A DNA stretch of 64,000 bases from Limnohabitans sp. 103DPR2. GTDB lineage: Bacteria; Pseudomonadota; Gammaproteobacteria; Burkholderiales; Burkholderiaceae_C. The position numbers were made by a program, and so were the translations under genes. The notes beneath the pieces were generated by a model. It saw only the letters and a list, made by a program, of their open reading frames with translations, was not told where the DNA came from and did not search any database. Positions 18,320 to 27,410 of this stretch are shown one piece after another. Positions within the stretch are counted from its first letter, which is position 1; each line of letters starts with the position of its first letter. Where the stretch lies: NCBI RefSeq assembly GCF_001412575.1, contig NZ_CP011834.1, forward strand, positions 1,550,001 through 1,614,000, written 5' to 3'.

Positions 18320-18407
18320 CCCCGGCACTGGCGCCGCAGTTAGAGCTGCTTGGTTCCCCACCTGACTCGGTTGGCCGCTTAACCATGCGGGAAGGCCCGT
18401 CGGGGTC
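18318..18407 (-). ncRNA. ffs: 4.5S signal recognition particle RNA (bacterial small SRP)
   Basis: Read on the minus strand, the ends GACCCCG and CGGGGTC pair to close a single long hairpin of about 90 nt. Near the apex is GTCAGGTGGGGAACCAAGCAGC, which matches SRP domain IV: the CAGG and AGCAGC sides of the symmetric loop and a GGAA tetraloop closed by GG/CC instead of the usual CC/GG. This RNA binds Ffh and targets membrane proteins. It overlaps the stop codon of the flavoprotein gene by two bases and lies just upstream of dnaX, divergent from it. U-rich sequence follows the 3' end. Confidence 0.88.
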
Positions 18408-18435
18408 TATTGTAAGACACCGATAGAATCAGCAC

Positions 18436-20193
18436 ATGTCTTATCTTGTTCTGGCACGAAAATACCGTCCTCGCAACTTCACCGAAATGGTGGGGCAAGA
18501 GCACGTGGTGCAGGCCCTCACGAATGCTTTGGTGCAACAAAGGTTGCACCATGCCTATTTGTTCACAGGGACACGGGGTGTGGGCAAGACCACTGTTTCA
18601 CGCATCTTGGCCAAGTCACTGAACTGCCAAGGCGCAGACGGACAAGGCGGGATCACGGCAGAGCCTTGCGGCGTCTGCCAGGCTTGCCAGGACATTGATT
18701 CGGGTCGATTTGTCGATTACACCGAACTCGATGCAGCTTCCAACCGAGGTGTTGACGAGGTTCAAAGCTTGCTGGAGCAAGCCGTTTACAAACCCGTTCA
18801 AGGGCGCTTCAAAGTCTTCATGATTGACGAGGTTCACATGTTGACCAACACGGCCTTCAATGCCATGTTGAAAACCTTGGAAGAGCCGCCCGAGTATTTG
18901 AAGTTTGTATTGGCCACCACCGATCCCCAAAAAGTGCCTGTCACGGTGCTCTCGCGTTGCCTTCAGTTCAACTTGCGCCCCATGGCGCCTGAAACAGTTT
19001 TTGAGCACCTGACGCGCGTCTTAGATCAAGAAAAATTACCTGCCGATCCCATGGCGCTGAAACTGCTGGCACGAGCAGCGCGCGGTTCGATGCGCGACGC
19101 GCTGAGCTTGACCGACCAAGCCATTGCCTTTGGCAGCGGTCAATTGCAAGAGGCCACTGTTCGATTGATGTTGGGCAGTGTTGATCAAAGCCACGTGATG
19201 GGACTGATTGACGCGTTGGCCCGCGGGGATGGCGCCGAAGTGGTTCGCATCTCTGAAACATTGCGACTCAATGGTTTGTCGGCTGCCTCTGCGCTCGAAG
19301 ACATGTCAGTGGCTTTGCAGCGCATGGCGGTCTTGCAGGCTGTGCCGCAAGCTGCATCGGCGTCCAATGAGCCGGACCATCTAGAACTGGTGCGCTTGTC
19401 ACAGGCCATGCCTGCGGATGAAACGCAATTGCTTTACAGCTTGTGCTTGCACGGCCGTGCAGAACTTGGCTTGGCACCCGATGAGTATGCGGCTTTGACC
19501 ATGGTGTTGCTGCGCTTGTTGGCCTTTAAGCCCAAGCCAAGCGATTCTTCAGGCAGCGCGCCAACGGCTCAAAAAAAAACTCTAACAACAGCCCCAATCA
19601 CGCGCACTGAAGCAGTTCAAAGCCCGCCCTTGCAGCAAGCCGTCGCTGCGCCGCCAAAAACTGAACCCACAGTTGTTCATGAAGCCCCAGATGAATTCGC
19701 TGAACCTGTGCAAGCTCCACCCACAGTACCGCTTCGCGTTCAAAACTTGCCTGTGCGGCAAGCCTCTGAACCCACGGAAAAATTAGCGCCCAAACCTTTG
19801 GTGCTGACAGAAGAAGGTCATTTTTGGACGGAAACTGTGCGCCATCTCATCAGTGCTGAGGCCATCACGGCCTTGGTGCGCGAGCTGGCCTTGCAATCAC
19901 AATTGATTGCGCGTGACACCGATCAGTGGCATTTGCGCATTGAAAGCGAATCACTGAACCAAGGCGTGGCGCGTGAGCGTTTGCAAGCGGCACTGCACGC
20001 TGCAGGGCATTCGGTCAAGTTGGTGGTCGAAATTGGTAAAGTATCCGATTCGCCGGCGCAAAGAAATGCGGCGGCATTGGCTGAGAAACAAAAAGCGGCA
20101 GAAGATTTGATTCACGCCGACCCCTTGGTGCAAGCCATGGTGCAAGATTTTGGCGCCAAAATTGTGCCGGGCAGCATCAAGCTGATTTCTTAA
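18436..20193 (+). CDS. dnaX: DNA polymerase III subunits gamma/tau
   Basis: This is the clamp-loader ATPase of the replicative polymerase. Residues 1-360 form the AAA+ module: P-loop GTRGVGKT (45-52), zinc-binding Cys64/78/81/84, the Walker B region IDEVHMLTN, the SRC motif TVLSRCLQF, and the collar domain. A Pro/Ala-rich linker from about residue 365 joins the C-terminal tau domain (HFWTETVRHLISAEAITALVRELALQ). An A9 run at 19571-19579 lies in the linker, and both alternative frames stop almost at once, which would produce a gamma-length protein. At 585 aa it is shorter than E. coli tau (643). It is followed closely by ybaB and recR, a conserved operon. Confidence 0.97.
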   Translation: MSYLVLARKYRPRNFTEMVGQEHVVQALTNALVQQRLHHAYLFTGTRGVGKTTVSRILAKSLNCQGADGQGGITAEPCGVCQACQDIDSGRFVDYTELDAASNRGVDEVQSLLEQAVYKPVQGRFKVFMIDEVHMLTNTAFNAMLKTLEEPPEYLKFVLATTDPQKVPVTVLSRCLQFNLRPMAPETVFEHLTRVLDQEKLPADPMALKLLARAARGSMRDALSLTDQAIAFGSGQLQEATVRLMLGSVDQSHVMGLIDALARGDGAEVVRISETLRLNGLSAASALEDMSVALQRMAVLQAVPQAASASNEPDHLELVRLSQAMPADETQLLYSLCLHGRAELGLAPDEYAALTMVLLRLLAFKPKPSDSSGSAPTAQKKTLTTAPITRTEAVQSPPLQQAVAAPPKTEPTVVHEAPDEFAEPVQAPPTVPLRVQNLPVRQASEPTEKLAPKPLVLTEEGHFWTETVRHLISAEAITALVRELALQSQLIARDTDQWHLRIESESLNQGVARERLQAALHAAGHSVKLVVEIGKVSDSPAQRNAAALAEKQKAAEDLIHADPLVQAMVQDFGAKIVPGSIKLIS

Positions 20194-20211
20194 ATTCATT
20201 GAAGGAAAAAC

Positions 20212-20535
20212 ATGTTCAACAAAGGACAACTTGCAGGTTTGATGAAGCAGGCACAAGCCATGCAGGACAACCTCAAAAAAGCACAAGACGAACTGGCATT
20301 CGTTGAAGTTGAAGGCTCAGCCGGCAGTGGTTTGGTGAAAGTTTTGATGACTTGCAAGCATGCTGTCAAGCGCATCACCATCGATCCCAGCTTGCTGGCC
20401 GATGACAAAGACATGCTGGAAGATTTGGTCGCCGCAGCGTTCAATGATGCCGTGCGCCAAGCCGAAGAAGTTTCGCAACAAAAGATGGGCAAGTTAACGG
20501 CCGGTTTGCCTCCCGGCATGAAGTTGCCTTTCTAA
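20212..20535 (+). CDS. ybaB: YbaB/EbfC family nucleoid-associated protein
   Basis: The 107-aa DNA-binding protein contains the family core [52 protein letters not shown] and the C-terminal [16 protein letters not shown]. It forms dimers that bind and bend DNA with little sequence specificity. An AAGGAAAAAC ribosome binding site precedes the ATG, and the gene lies 18 bases after dnaX and 36 before recR, the standard dnaX-ybaB-recR arrangement. Confidence 0.96.
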   Translation: MFNKGQLAGLMKQAQAMQDNLKKAQDELAFVEVEGSAGSGLVKVLMTCKHAVKRITIDPSLLADDKDMLEDLVAAAFNDAVRQAEEVSQQKMGKLTAGLPPGMKLPF

Positions 20536-20571
20536 ATCAAACGCAATCAAGTTTCACCCCCTTTCATCCTC

Positions 20572-21168
20572 ATGCAGAAACCCACAGCTCATGCGTTGGA
20601 CGCGCTGATCCAGGCATTGCGCGTCTTGCCGGGCGTGGGTGCCAAGTCGGCTTCACGCATGGCTTTTCATTTGATGCAGCATGAGCGGGGTGGTGCATTG
20701 TTGTTGGCCAAGGCACTGACGCATGCCTGTGACCATGTGCGGCATTGCGCCACGTGTCATACCCTCACGGAGTCTGAAATTTGCGCGATGTGCAGTGATC
20801 CTGATCGCGACCGCTCACAATTGTGCGTGGTTGAAACACCAGCCGATCAAGCTGCCATTGAGAGAACTTCCACCTTCAGAGGTTTGTATTTTGTGTTGAT
20901 GGGCAAACTCAGTCCACTCGACGGTGTCGGCCCCAACGATCTGGGCTTTGCCAAATTGTCAGAGCGCTGTAGCGATGGTTTGGTGCAGGAGGTGATCTTG
21001 GCCACCAACTTCACAGGCGAAGGTGAAGCCACAGCCCATGTCATTGCCGAAATGCTCAAAAAACGTGGCCTGCGCGTCACGCGTTTGGCCAGAGGCGTGC
21101 CTGCTGGCAGCGAGCTGGAATACGTTGACCTGGGCACCATTGCCCATGCGTTGGTCGACCGCCGGTAG
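20572..21168 (+). CDS. recR: Recombination mediator RecR
   Basis: The 198-aa RecFOR-pathway protein helps load RecA on SSB-coated gaps. It shows the helix-hairpin-helix [25 protein letters not shown], the four-cysteine zinc finger [16 protein letters not shown], and the TOPRIM domain ([38 protein letters not shown]). It is the last gene of the dnaX operon. The 120 bases after it hold no clear terminator. Confidence 0.97.
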   Translation: MQKPTAHALDALIQALRVLPGVGAKSASRMAFHLMQHERGGALLLAKALTHACDHVRHCATCHTLTESEICAMCSDPDRDRSQLCVVETPADQAAIERTSTFRGLYFVLMGKLSPLDGVGPNDLGFAKLSERCSDGLVQEVILATNFTGEGEATAHVIAEMLKKRGLRVTRLARGVPAGSELEYVDLGTIAHALVDRR

Positions 21169-21291
21169 TTCTGCGCCGGCAGTTAGCGTTCTTCATTACG
21201 TACTTACCCGCTTGGGAAGTCTCCCAATGCGCAAACACCGATACCTTTGTATGCTGAACCCATCTTTCATGGGAACTTATCAAGAGGTATT

Positions 21292-22332
21292 GTGGTGTTT
21301 GTCAGGCAAGGGCGTCGCAACTTTTCAGCGTTGGCTGCGGCCACGTTGCTCAGTTCGCATGGCGTTCTGCGTGCCTCAACTTCGCCGCAGCGAGTCAGCA
21401 TCGCCTTGGCGGCCCACAACAGCCTTTACCATTTGCCACTGGTCTTGGCCGAACAATTGGGCTATTTGAAACACGAAGGCCTGCAAATTGATTGGCTCGA
21501 ATGTGAGTCTGGCATTGAAGCGGTTCAAGCGGCCTTGGCGGGGCAAGCAGATGTGGTTGCGGGTGCCTTTGAACACGTCCTCGACTTGCAAACATCAGGC
21601 TTGTCGTGGCGTGCGTTTGTCTTGCAATCCAGGGCGCCCCAAATCAGTGTCGGTTTGGCCAGTCGGCGTGCAATTGGCATGAAGCATGTGAATGAACTCA
21701 AATCATTGAAACTGGGCATCTCTTCTTTGGGCTCGGCAACGCATTGGGTGGCGCAGCATTGGATCAAGCAGGTGGGACTGTCGACTGACGCCGTGCAGTT
21801 TGTGGCACTGGGCGCTGGCACAGGCAATGTGATGGAAGCCATGCGCGCAGGCACCGTTGATGCTTTGTGCCATGTCGATCCTGTTCTTCATTATTTGGAA
21901 CAAAAAAACGAGTTGCGATTGATGGCTGATACACGCACATTGTCCAGCTCGCAGCGAATGTTTGGGGGACCTTTGGCCTCCGCATGTTTATTTGGAAAAG
22001 TTGAGTTTCTCCAAAAGCGCGCAGATCTCGCGCAAGCTTTGTCGCTTGGCGTGGTGAGGGCCTTGAAATGGCTTAAAACAGCAGGCCCTACAGATATTTT
22101 GAAAACAGTGCCTTCCCACCATTGGATGGGGGATCGTGCGCTGTATTTAGGTGCCCTTGAAAAACTGCGTGAAAGCTACAGCTTGGACGGACTGTTTGGC
22201 ACAGACGCTGTTCAAACTGCATGGCGCATGCGAGCCTTGCGCATGGCGCAAGAAGCAGGTCCACTGTCGGCACTAGAGCGAAGCTTTACCAATCAATTTG
22301 CGCAAGTGGCCAAGCGCAAAATTGGCAATTGA
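21292..22332 (+). CDS. ABC-type nitrate/sulfonate/taurine-like substrate-binding protein (orphan)
   Basis: The product is a SsuA/TauA/NMT1-like periplasmic protein: VSIALAAHNSLYHLPLVLAEQLGYLKHEGLQIDWLECESGIEAVQAALAGQADVVAGAFEHVLDLQ is a typical first lobe. The GTG at 21292 is chosen because AGAGG lies just upstream and it begins a twin-arginine-like signal (RQGRRNFSALAAATLLSS); an ATG at 21247 lacks a ribosome binding site. The length is about 346 aa. No ABC permease or ATPase gene is adjacent, so its partners must be elsewhere. The ligand is unknown. Confidence 0.85.
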   Translation: MVFVRQGRRNFSALAAATLLSSHGVLRASTSPQRVSIALAAHNSLYHLPLVLAEQLGYLKHEGLQIDWLECESGIEAVQAALAGQADVVAGAFEHVLDLQTSGLSWRAFVLQSRAPQISVGLASRRAIGMKHVNELKSLKLGISSLGSATHWVAQHWIKQVGLSTDAVQFVALGAGTGNVMEAMRAGTVDALCHVDPVLHYLEQKNELRLMADTRTLSSSQRMFGGPLASACLFGKVEFLQKRADLAQALSLGVVRALKWLKTAGPTDILKTVPSHHWMGDRALYLGALEKLRESYSLDGLFGTDAVQTAWRMRALRMAQEAGPLSALERSFTNQFAQVAKRKIGN

Positions 22333-22341
22333 TTCGGCTGC

Positions 22342-23874
22342 TTATTTTTTGCCCTTGACGGGCGCTTTGGACTTGGCCTTCGAGCCCTTGCTCTGATTTG
22401 GCGCAGACTTCACGCCGGTGTTGATGCTGGATTTTTTACTGGCTGTTTTGCTGCCTTTAGAACTGGCCGTGGTGGGCACCAAAATGGCAATCGATTGACC
22501 TGGCTTCAGTGCGACAGGCATCTTCAATTTATTCCATGCCGCAATGTTGGCGGGTGTCACATCGTGCCGTGCAGCCAAGGTGGCCAAGGTGTCGCCTTTC
22601 AATGCGGTCACCATGATGCGGCGCAAGACCACTTCGGGTGCAAATGAAATTTGCGCGTTGTCTGCCAAATGCTCTGTGACGTCATTGTCCAAGTTGCCTT
22701 GTCGTGCCACCAGCAAGGTGGAACCTTGCTTGACTTGCATGCCATTGGGAATGGGGTTGATGCTTCTCAACTCTGATTCGGACATGTTGACCAACTTACC
22801 GACTTCCGCAATCTTCATGGTCTTGGGGACCGACCAGGCTGTCCAACTGGCAAGGGGCTTGTTAGCATGCTCTTCAAGGCGACGTAGAAATTTGTCGGCA
22901 TTGTCCCAAGGCAACAAGATTTCGGGTGTGCCTGCAGCCAAGATCACGGGTCTGCTCATCGACGGATTGAGCGCTTTGAAGTCATCCAAACTGATGCCTG
23001 CAAAATTGGCCGCCAGTTTCACATCAATGTCACGCGTGATGCTGACAGATCGAAAGTAGGGGTGATTTTGAATCAGGGGCAAGCGGGCGTTGAAACTTTG
23101 AGGTTGCGCGATGATGTTCTTGACGGCTTGCAACTTGGGCACGTAATAACGTGTCTCGGTGGGCATGTTCAAGTCAGAATAGGTCAGACCCAAACCGGCG
23201 GCTTTGTTTTTGGCCAATGCACGGCTAACGCTACCTTCACCCCAGTTGTAGGCGGCCAGTGCCAAATGCCAATCGCCAAACATGCCGTACAACTTTTGCA
23301 AGTAGTCCAAGGCAGCCCGGGTGGACTCGACCACACCGCGGCGTTCATCACGGAAGATGTTCTGTTTCAAGTCAAAGTATTTGCCTGTGGCGGGCATGAA
23401 TTGCCACATGCCTGCCGCTTTGGCGGACGACACGGCTTCAGGGTTGAACGCAGACTCAATGAAAGGCAGCAAGGCCAATTCAGTCGGCATGTTGCGCCGC
23501 TCTAATTCTTCAACAATGTGAAACAGGTATTTGCGTGAGCGCTCTGTCATGCGCAGCATGTAATCGGGTCTTGCGGCGTACCATTCTTCACGGTCTTTGA
23601 CCAAATCATTTTCCAGATCTGGCATGGCAAAGCCTTGGCGAATGCGCACCCAAATGTCGGCCGGGGGTTCCGAGCTGACTTCTATTTTTTGTTTGGCCTT
23701 GACAGGCTTTGCAGCTGAAGTGGGTTGTACAGGCAGCGATGTTTCAGGGCTAGTTTCGGTGGCAGCCGCCTTGACATCGGATGCTTTATCTAAGTTCGCA
23801 CAACCGACCAGGATCAAACTGAAGCATGCAAATGCCAAGCTTTGAATCAAAGCACGCAAAAAGTGAGTTGTCAT
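22342..23874 (-). CDS. mltD: Membrane-bound lytic murein transglycosylase D (LysM lipoprotein)
   Basis: This outer-membrane-anchored enzyme cleaves peptidoglycan glycan strands to 1,6-anhydro ends. The N-terminus is a lipoprotein signal with lipobox LVGC (residues about 22-25). The SLT domain contains the catalytic Glu in LLPFIESAFNPEA, followed by AAGMWQFMPATGKYFDLK and ALAAYNWGEGSVSRA. Two LysM-type repeats follow (the second GDTLATLAARHDVTPANIAAWNKL), ending in a Lys/Ser-rich tail. The ATG overlaps the gloB stop by 4 bases; gloB-mltD is a recurrent proteobacterial neighbourhood. Confidence 0.95.
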   Translation of the reverse strand: MTTHFLRALIQSLAFACFSLILVGCANLDKASDVKAAATETSPETSLPVQPTSAAKPVKAKQKIEVSSEPPADIWVRIRQGFAMPDLENDLVKDREEWYAARPDYMLRMTERSRKYLFHIVEELERRNMPTELALLPFIESAFNPEAVSSAKAAGMWQFMPATGKYFDLKQNIFRDERRGVVESTRAALDYLQKLYGMFGDWHLALAAYNWGEGSVSRALAKNKAAGLGLTYSDLNMPTETRYYVPKLQAVKNIIAQPQSFNARLPLIQNHPYFRSVSITRDIDVKLAANFAGISLDDFKALNPSMSRPVILAAGTPEILLPWDNADKFLRRLEEHANKPLASWTAWSVPKTMKIAEVGKLVNMSESELRSINPIPNGMQVKQGSTLLVARQGNLDNDVTEHLADNAQISFAPEVVLRRIMVTALKGDTLATLAARHDVTPANIAAWNKLKMPVALKPGQSIAILVPTTASSKGSKTASKKSSINTGVKSAPNQSKGSKAKSKAPVKGKK

Positions 23875-24644
23875 TTGAAATCGTTTTTCCAAGAACGCAA
23901 GTTGGCGAAAATTTCGACGTCTTGGTGGGCTGTTTGAGGAGCAAAAGCCTTGACTGCTTGAATGACAGTGCTTTGGCGACTTCGCAAAAAGGGATTGATC
24001 TGCAGCTCAGTGGCCAGTTGTGCAGGAAGGGTTGGCAAGTTCTCTGACCGCAACTTCTGACACTGTTGCACATAGGCTTGGAGCGCCAGATTGTCAGGCT
24101 CGACGGCCATCGCAAATTTCAAATTGCTCAGGGTGTATTCGTGGGCACAGCAAACGCGGGTGTTGCCAGGCAGGGTGGCCAATGTGTCCATGGCCTTGAG
24201 CATTTGTGCGGGCGTGCCTTCAAAAATTCGGCCGCAACCACCCGAAAACAAAGTGTCGCCGCAGAACAAAATGGGTTCTTGTGCGCTGGGCTGTGACCAA
24301 TAGGCGATGTGACCTGCCGTGTGACCTGGTACATCCAGGGTTTGAAAAACCAAGCCACCCCAATTGACAGCATCGCCTTGTTTCAAAGGCTGATATTCAA
24401 AAGGCAAAGATTCGTTTGCGGGGCCGTAAACCTTGGCGCCCCATTGCTGTTGCAAGCTGGCGACGCCGCCGGTGTGATCGCCATGGTGATGCGTGACTAA
24501 AATGCAATCAAGTTGGTGTTGGTTCTCAGCGAGCCAGCGTGTCACAGGCTCGGCCTGGCCAGGATCAACCACCAAAGCGCGGCCTTGGTGCTGGATCAAC
24601 CAAATGTAGTTATCAGAGAATGCGGGCAGTGGAATCAGGTTCAT
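23871..24644 (-). CDS. gloB: Hydroxyacylglutathione hydrolase (glyoxalase II)
   Basis: This 257-aa metallo-beta-lactamase-fold enzyme hydrolyses S-D-lactoylglutathione in methylglyoxal detoxification. The metal motif VTHHHGDHTGG (residues about 50-60), the later His in VPGHTAGH, Asp in LFCGDTLFSGGCGR, and His in CCAHEYTLSNL are all present, along with the C-terminal substrate-binding residues (NPFLR). It is divergent from a SAM methyltransferase gene that often neighbours gloB. Confidence 0.96.
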   Translation of the reverse strand: MNLIPLPAFSDNYIWLIQHQGRALVVDPGQAEPVTRWLAENQHQLDCILVTHHHGDHTGGVASLQQQWGAKVYGPANESLPFEYQPLKQGDAVNWGGLVFQTLDVPGHTAGHIAYWSQPSAQEPILFCGDTLFSGGCGRIFEGTPAQMLKAMDTLATLPGNTRVCCAHEYTLSNLKFAMAVEPDNLALQAYVQQCQKLRSENLPTLPAQLATELQINPFLRSRQSTVIQAVKAFAPQTAHQDVEIFANLRSWKNDFK

Positions 24645-24672
24645 GACTCATCCTATTATAGAAAGCAGCTCA

Positions 24673-25473
24673 ATGACGCAAGCTTGGCGTGATTGGTTGA
24701 GTTCGCCCGCAGGTGCCTACTTACTCGATTGGGAGCAAGCCCAAATCGATGAGGTGGTGGCCGACATCTTTGGCTACCATGCACTGCAATTGGGCATGCC
24801 CGAGTTGGAGGGCTTGCGCACCAATCGCATGCCACACCAGTGGCTGGCTTCACCAGAGCCCGATTCAGTGTTGCCCAGCCAAACCTTGAATTTTGCAGCG
24901 CACAGTGTGGCCTTGCCATTTCAAGCAGACAGTTTGGATTTGTTGGTCATGCCGCACAGTTTGGAGCTCAGTCTGGATGCACATGCCAGCCTGCGAGAAG
25001 CGCATCGTGTTTTGATGCCAGAGGGCCATTTGGTCATTACCGGCTTGAATCCCACCAGCCTTTGGGGCTGGCGTCACAAACGATCGCAGTGGTATCAGAA
25101 GTGGGGGTATCGAGGCCTCAGCGCCCCCCCTTGCGACGAAATGATTGCTTATTGGCGACTCAAAGATTGGTTGCGATTGTTGGGCTTTGAAGTGAAACTG
25201 AGTCGCTTTGGCTGTTGGCGTCCCGCCATGGACAAGGCCAAATGGCTGCAGCGATGGTCTTGGATGGACCGTTTGGGAGCGCAGTGGTGGCCCATATTGG
25301 GTGGGGCTTACGTGCTGGTTGCCGTGAAAAAAGTTCACGGTGGTCGCATCGTGGGCGCCACCTGGAAAAAACGTCGCCCTCAAGCCAAAGCGGCCGTGGG
25401 CATCGCCCAAAGACAGACGATGTCCAATGAGCCGAACGGCCTTCAAAGAAAGAATGAATGTGAACCACGTTGA
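24673..25473 (+). CDS. Class I SAM-dependent methyltransferase
   Basis: The 266-aa protein contains a methyltransferase type 11-like region: [52 protein letters not shown]. The first SAM-binding glycine motif is degenerate, as is common in this gloB-adjacent family. The ATG at 24673 is preferred because an ATG at 24643 would overlap the gloB start codon and leave no room for a promoter; a TATTAT box lies at about 24654. The last 20 bases overlap rnhA. The substrate is not known. Confidence 0.85.
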   Translation: MTQAWRDWLSSPAGAYLLDWEQAQIDEVVADIFGYHALQLGMPELEGLRTNRMPHQWLASPEPDSVLPSQTLNFAAHSVALPFQADSLDLLVMPHSLELSLDAHASLREAHRVLMPEGHLVITGLNPTSLWGWRHKRSQWYQKWGYRGLSAPPCDEMIAYWRLKDWLRLLGFEVKLSRFGCWRPAMDKAKWLQRWSWMDRLGAQWWPILGGAYVLVAVKKVHGGRIVGATWKKRRPQAKAAVGIAQRQTMSNEPNGLQRKNECEPR

Positions 25474-25906
25474 AATACACACCGACGGTGCTTGCAAGGG
25501 CAACCCTGGGCCTGGCGGGTGGGGCGCTTTGATGCGCTCGGGTGAGAATGTCCGGGAAATTTTTGGGGGAGAGCTGGACACCACCAACAACCGCATGGAG
25601 CTGACGGCTGTCATCGAGGCCTTCATGGCCTTGAAGCGACCTTGCAAGGTCACCCTCTATTTAGACAGCGAGTACGTGCGCAAAGGCATCACCGAATGGA
25701 TTCACGGTTGGAAGGCCAAAGGCTGGCGAACCGCCGCCAAGCAGCCTGTAAAAAATGCCGATCTATGGCAGAAATTGGACGCTTTAGTGATCAATTCGGG
25801 ACATCAAATTGAATGGCGCTGGGTCAAGGGTCACGCAGGTGACCCCGGTAATGAGCGCGCCGATGCACTGGCCAACCTGGGCGTTGAGCAAGCCTTAGGT
25901 CGCTGA
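25454..25906 (+). CDS. rnhA: Ribonuclease HI
   Basis: The 150-aa enzyme degrades the RNA strand of RNA-DNA hybrids. All catalytic acids are visible: Asp in [18 protein letters not shown], Glu in [12 protein letters not shown], Asp in TLYLDSEYV, and Asp in [10 protein letters not shown], with His in VKGHAG. The basic handle [17 protein letters not shown] is typical. The ATG at 25454 gives the normal length and lies within the end of the methyltransferase gene, implying coupling. dnaQ, which often follows rnhA, is not here. Confidence 0.97.
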   Translation: MNVNHVEIHTDGACKGNPGPGGWGALMRSGENVREIFGGELDTTNNRMELTAVIEAFMALKRPCKVTLYLDSEYVRKGITEWIHGWKAKGWRTAAKQPVKNADLWQKLDALVINSGHQIEWRWVKGHAGDPGNERADALANLGVEQALGR

Positions 25907-26060
25907 ATTTGTGCTTTCAAGGCTTTCAAGCATTCGCCTTGTTGTAAAGCCAAAGTAAAGGACAGTTTGGCCAAGGTGCACTGGAGGTTTTTTCCGATGC
26001 CAAGACCCCCCAACAACTGTTACATTTCAGAACTGTTTTGGGTCTTGTTCGGAAACTTTG

Positions 26061-27410
26061 ATGTCTTTCAAAAAACCATATCTCGCGATTGCTTTGGTCG
26101 GCGTCGCAGCCGCTTCTGGTGCTGCCTGGTGGCTGCAAAATAAACCGAACGCCCCTGCTGCTGAAACAGCCGCAGTTGCTTCCAATCCTTCAGCGCCCAA
26201 TGCTGCCGGTGGCGGTGCACCGGGGGGACCCGCAAAACCCACAGCCGTGGAAGTTGCCAAAGTCGAGCAAGCCAAAATTGTGGACGAGACTCAATCTGTG
26301 GGCAGTCTGCGTTCGAACCAAGGCGTTGTTTTGCGCCCTGAAGTGGGTGGACGCGTCAGCCAAGTTTTGTTCAAAGATGGTCAGCGTGTCAAAAAGGGCC
26401 AAGTCTTGGTGCAGTTTGATGACCAATTGCCTGCAGCACAAGTGATGCAGGCCAAGGCCGAATTGTCCATTGCACAGGCCAATCACAAGCGCAACCAAGA
26501 GTTGGTGTCTCAGAATTTCATCAGCAAGCGTTCCTTGGACGAAAGCGAAGCCGCATTGCAAGTGGCCCAAGCCAAATTGGCCTTGGCTCAAGCCACGCTT
26601 CAGCGTTTGAAAATCCTCGCTCCGTTTGATGGCGTGGCAGGTTTGCGTCAAATCAACGTGGGCGACTATTTGAAAGATGGCGCTGACATGGTCAACGTGG
26701 AAGACATCGATGCGGTGTTGCTCGACTTCCGTTTGGCTGAACGCTTTCAAACCAAAGTCAAACCGGGTCAAAAAGCCCAAGTCAGCTTTGATGCTTTGCC
26801 TGGCCGTAAATTCACCGCCATCATTCAAGCCATTGATCCTTTGATCGATGCGAATGGACGTTCAGTGGGCATTCGCGGTTGCATTGACAACCGCCAGATG
26901 CAGTTGCGTCCTGGTATGTTTGCGCGCGTCAATGCGGTTTTCGGCGAACGTGCAGAAGCTTTGGTCTTGCCAGAAGAGGCCATCGTGCCTCAAGGTGGTC
27001 GTGCCACGGTGGTGAAGGTCGTACCTGGCGCCAATAAAGATGAGCTGATTTCAGAGCGTGTCACGGTCAAGATTGGCTTGCGCCAACCTGGCAAAGTGGA
27101 AATTCTGGAAGGCTTGGCATTGGGTGACACCGTTGTGGTTGCCGGACAGCAGCGTTTGCAAAAAGACGGCACATTGGTCCGAGTTGTGGACATGTCCAAA
27201 GGACAAGCGGGTGGTGCAGCAGGTGGTGCAGCGGGTGGTGCAGCGGGTGCCAATGGCGCGCCAGGTGCAGGCGGTGCTGCATCTGCAGGTCCTGCCGCAG
27301 GGGGGGGCAAGTCGCCTGATGCAGCGCCAGCCAAAGAAGCCGGCAAAGGCAAGATGCCTCCCGTGACCGGTGAAAACCCATGCTTAAGAGGTCTGAATGC
27401 AACTCGCTGA
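26061..27410 (+). CDS. RND efflux pump membrane fusion protein (HlyD/AcrA family)
   Basis: This is the periplasmic adaptor of a tripartite efflux pump. The N-terminal membrane anchor (YLAIALVGVAAASGAAWWL) is followed by a lipoyl/barrel-sandwich half (GVVLRPEVGGRVSQVLFKDGQRVKKGQVLVQFDD), an alpha hairpin, and the second half (LKILAPFDGVAGLRQINVGDYLKDG) and beta barrel. GGAAA precedes the ATG. The C-terminus is an unusual tail of about 60 residues, Gly/Ala/Pro-rich with (AGGA)3 repeats encoded by a 12-bp tandem repeat. It overlaps the RND pump gene by 14 bases. Confidence 0.94.
   Translation: MSFKKPYLAIALVGVAAASGAAWWLQNKPNAPAAETAAVASNPSAPNAAGGGAPGGPAKPTAVEVAKVEQAKIVDETQSVGSLRSNQGVVLRPEVGGRVSQVLFKDGQRVKKGQVLVQFDDQLPAAQVMQAKAELSIAQANHKRNQELVSQNFISKRSLDESEAALQVAQAKLALAQATLQRLKILAPFDGVAGLRQINVGDYLKDGADMVNVEDIDAVLLDFRLAERFQTKVKPGQKAQVSFDALPGRKFTAIIQAIDPLIDANGRSVGIRGCIDNRQMQLRPGMFARVNAVFGERAEALVLPEEAIVPQGGRATVVKVVPGANKDELISERVTVKIGLRQPGKVEILEGLALGDTVVVAGQQRLQKDGTLVRVVDMSKGQAGGAAGGAAGGAAGANGAPGAGGAASAGPAAGGGKSPDAAPAKEAGKGKMPPVTGENPCLRGLNATR
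27207..27242 (+). repeat. 12-bp tandem repeat, three units, in the MFP tail
   Basis: Three consecutive units of GCRGGTGGTGCA (unit two has A in place of G at position 3) encode AGGA repeats in the membrane fusion protein, followed by a partial fourth unit. The in-frame repeat length is likely to vary between strains. Confidence 0.85.

Noticed and set aside
19571..19579. A9 run as a sequencing error truncating dnaX
   Set aside because: The main frame continues unbroken through a normal tau C-terminal domain, so the given length of the run is right for the full protein.
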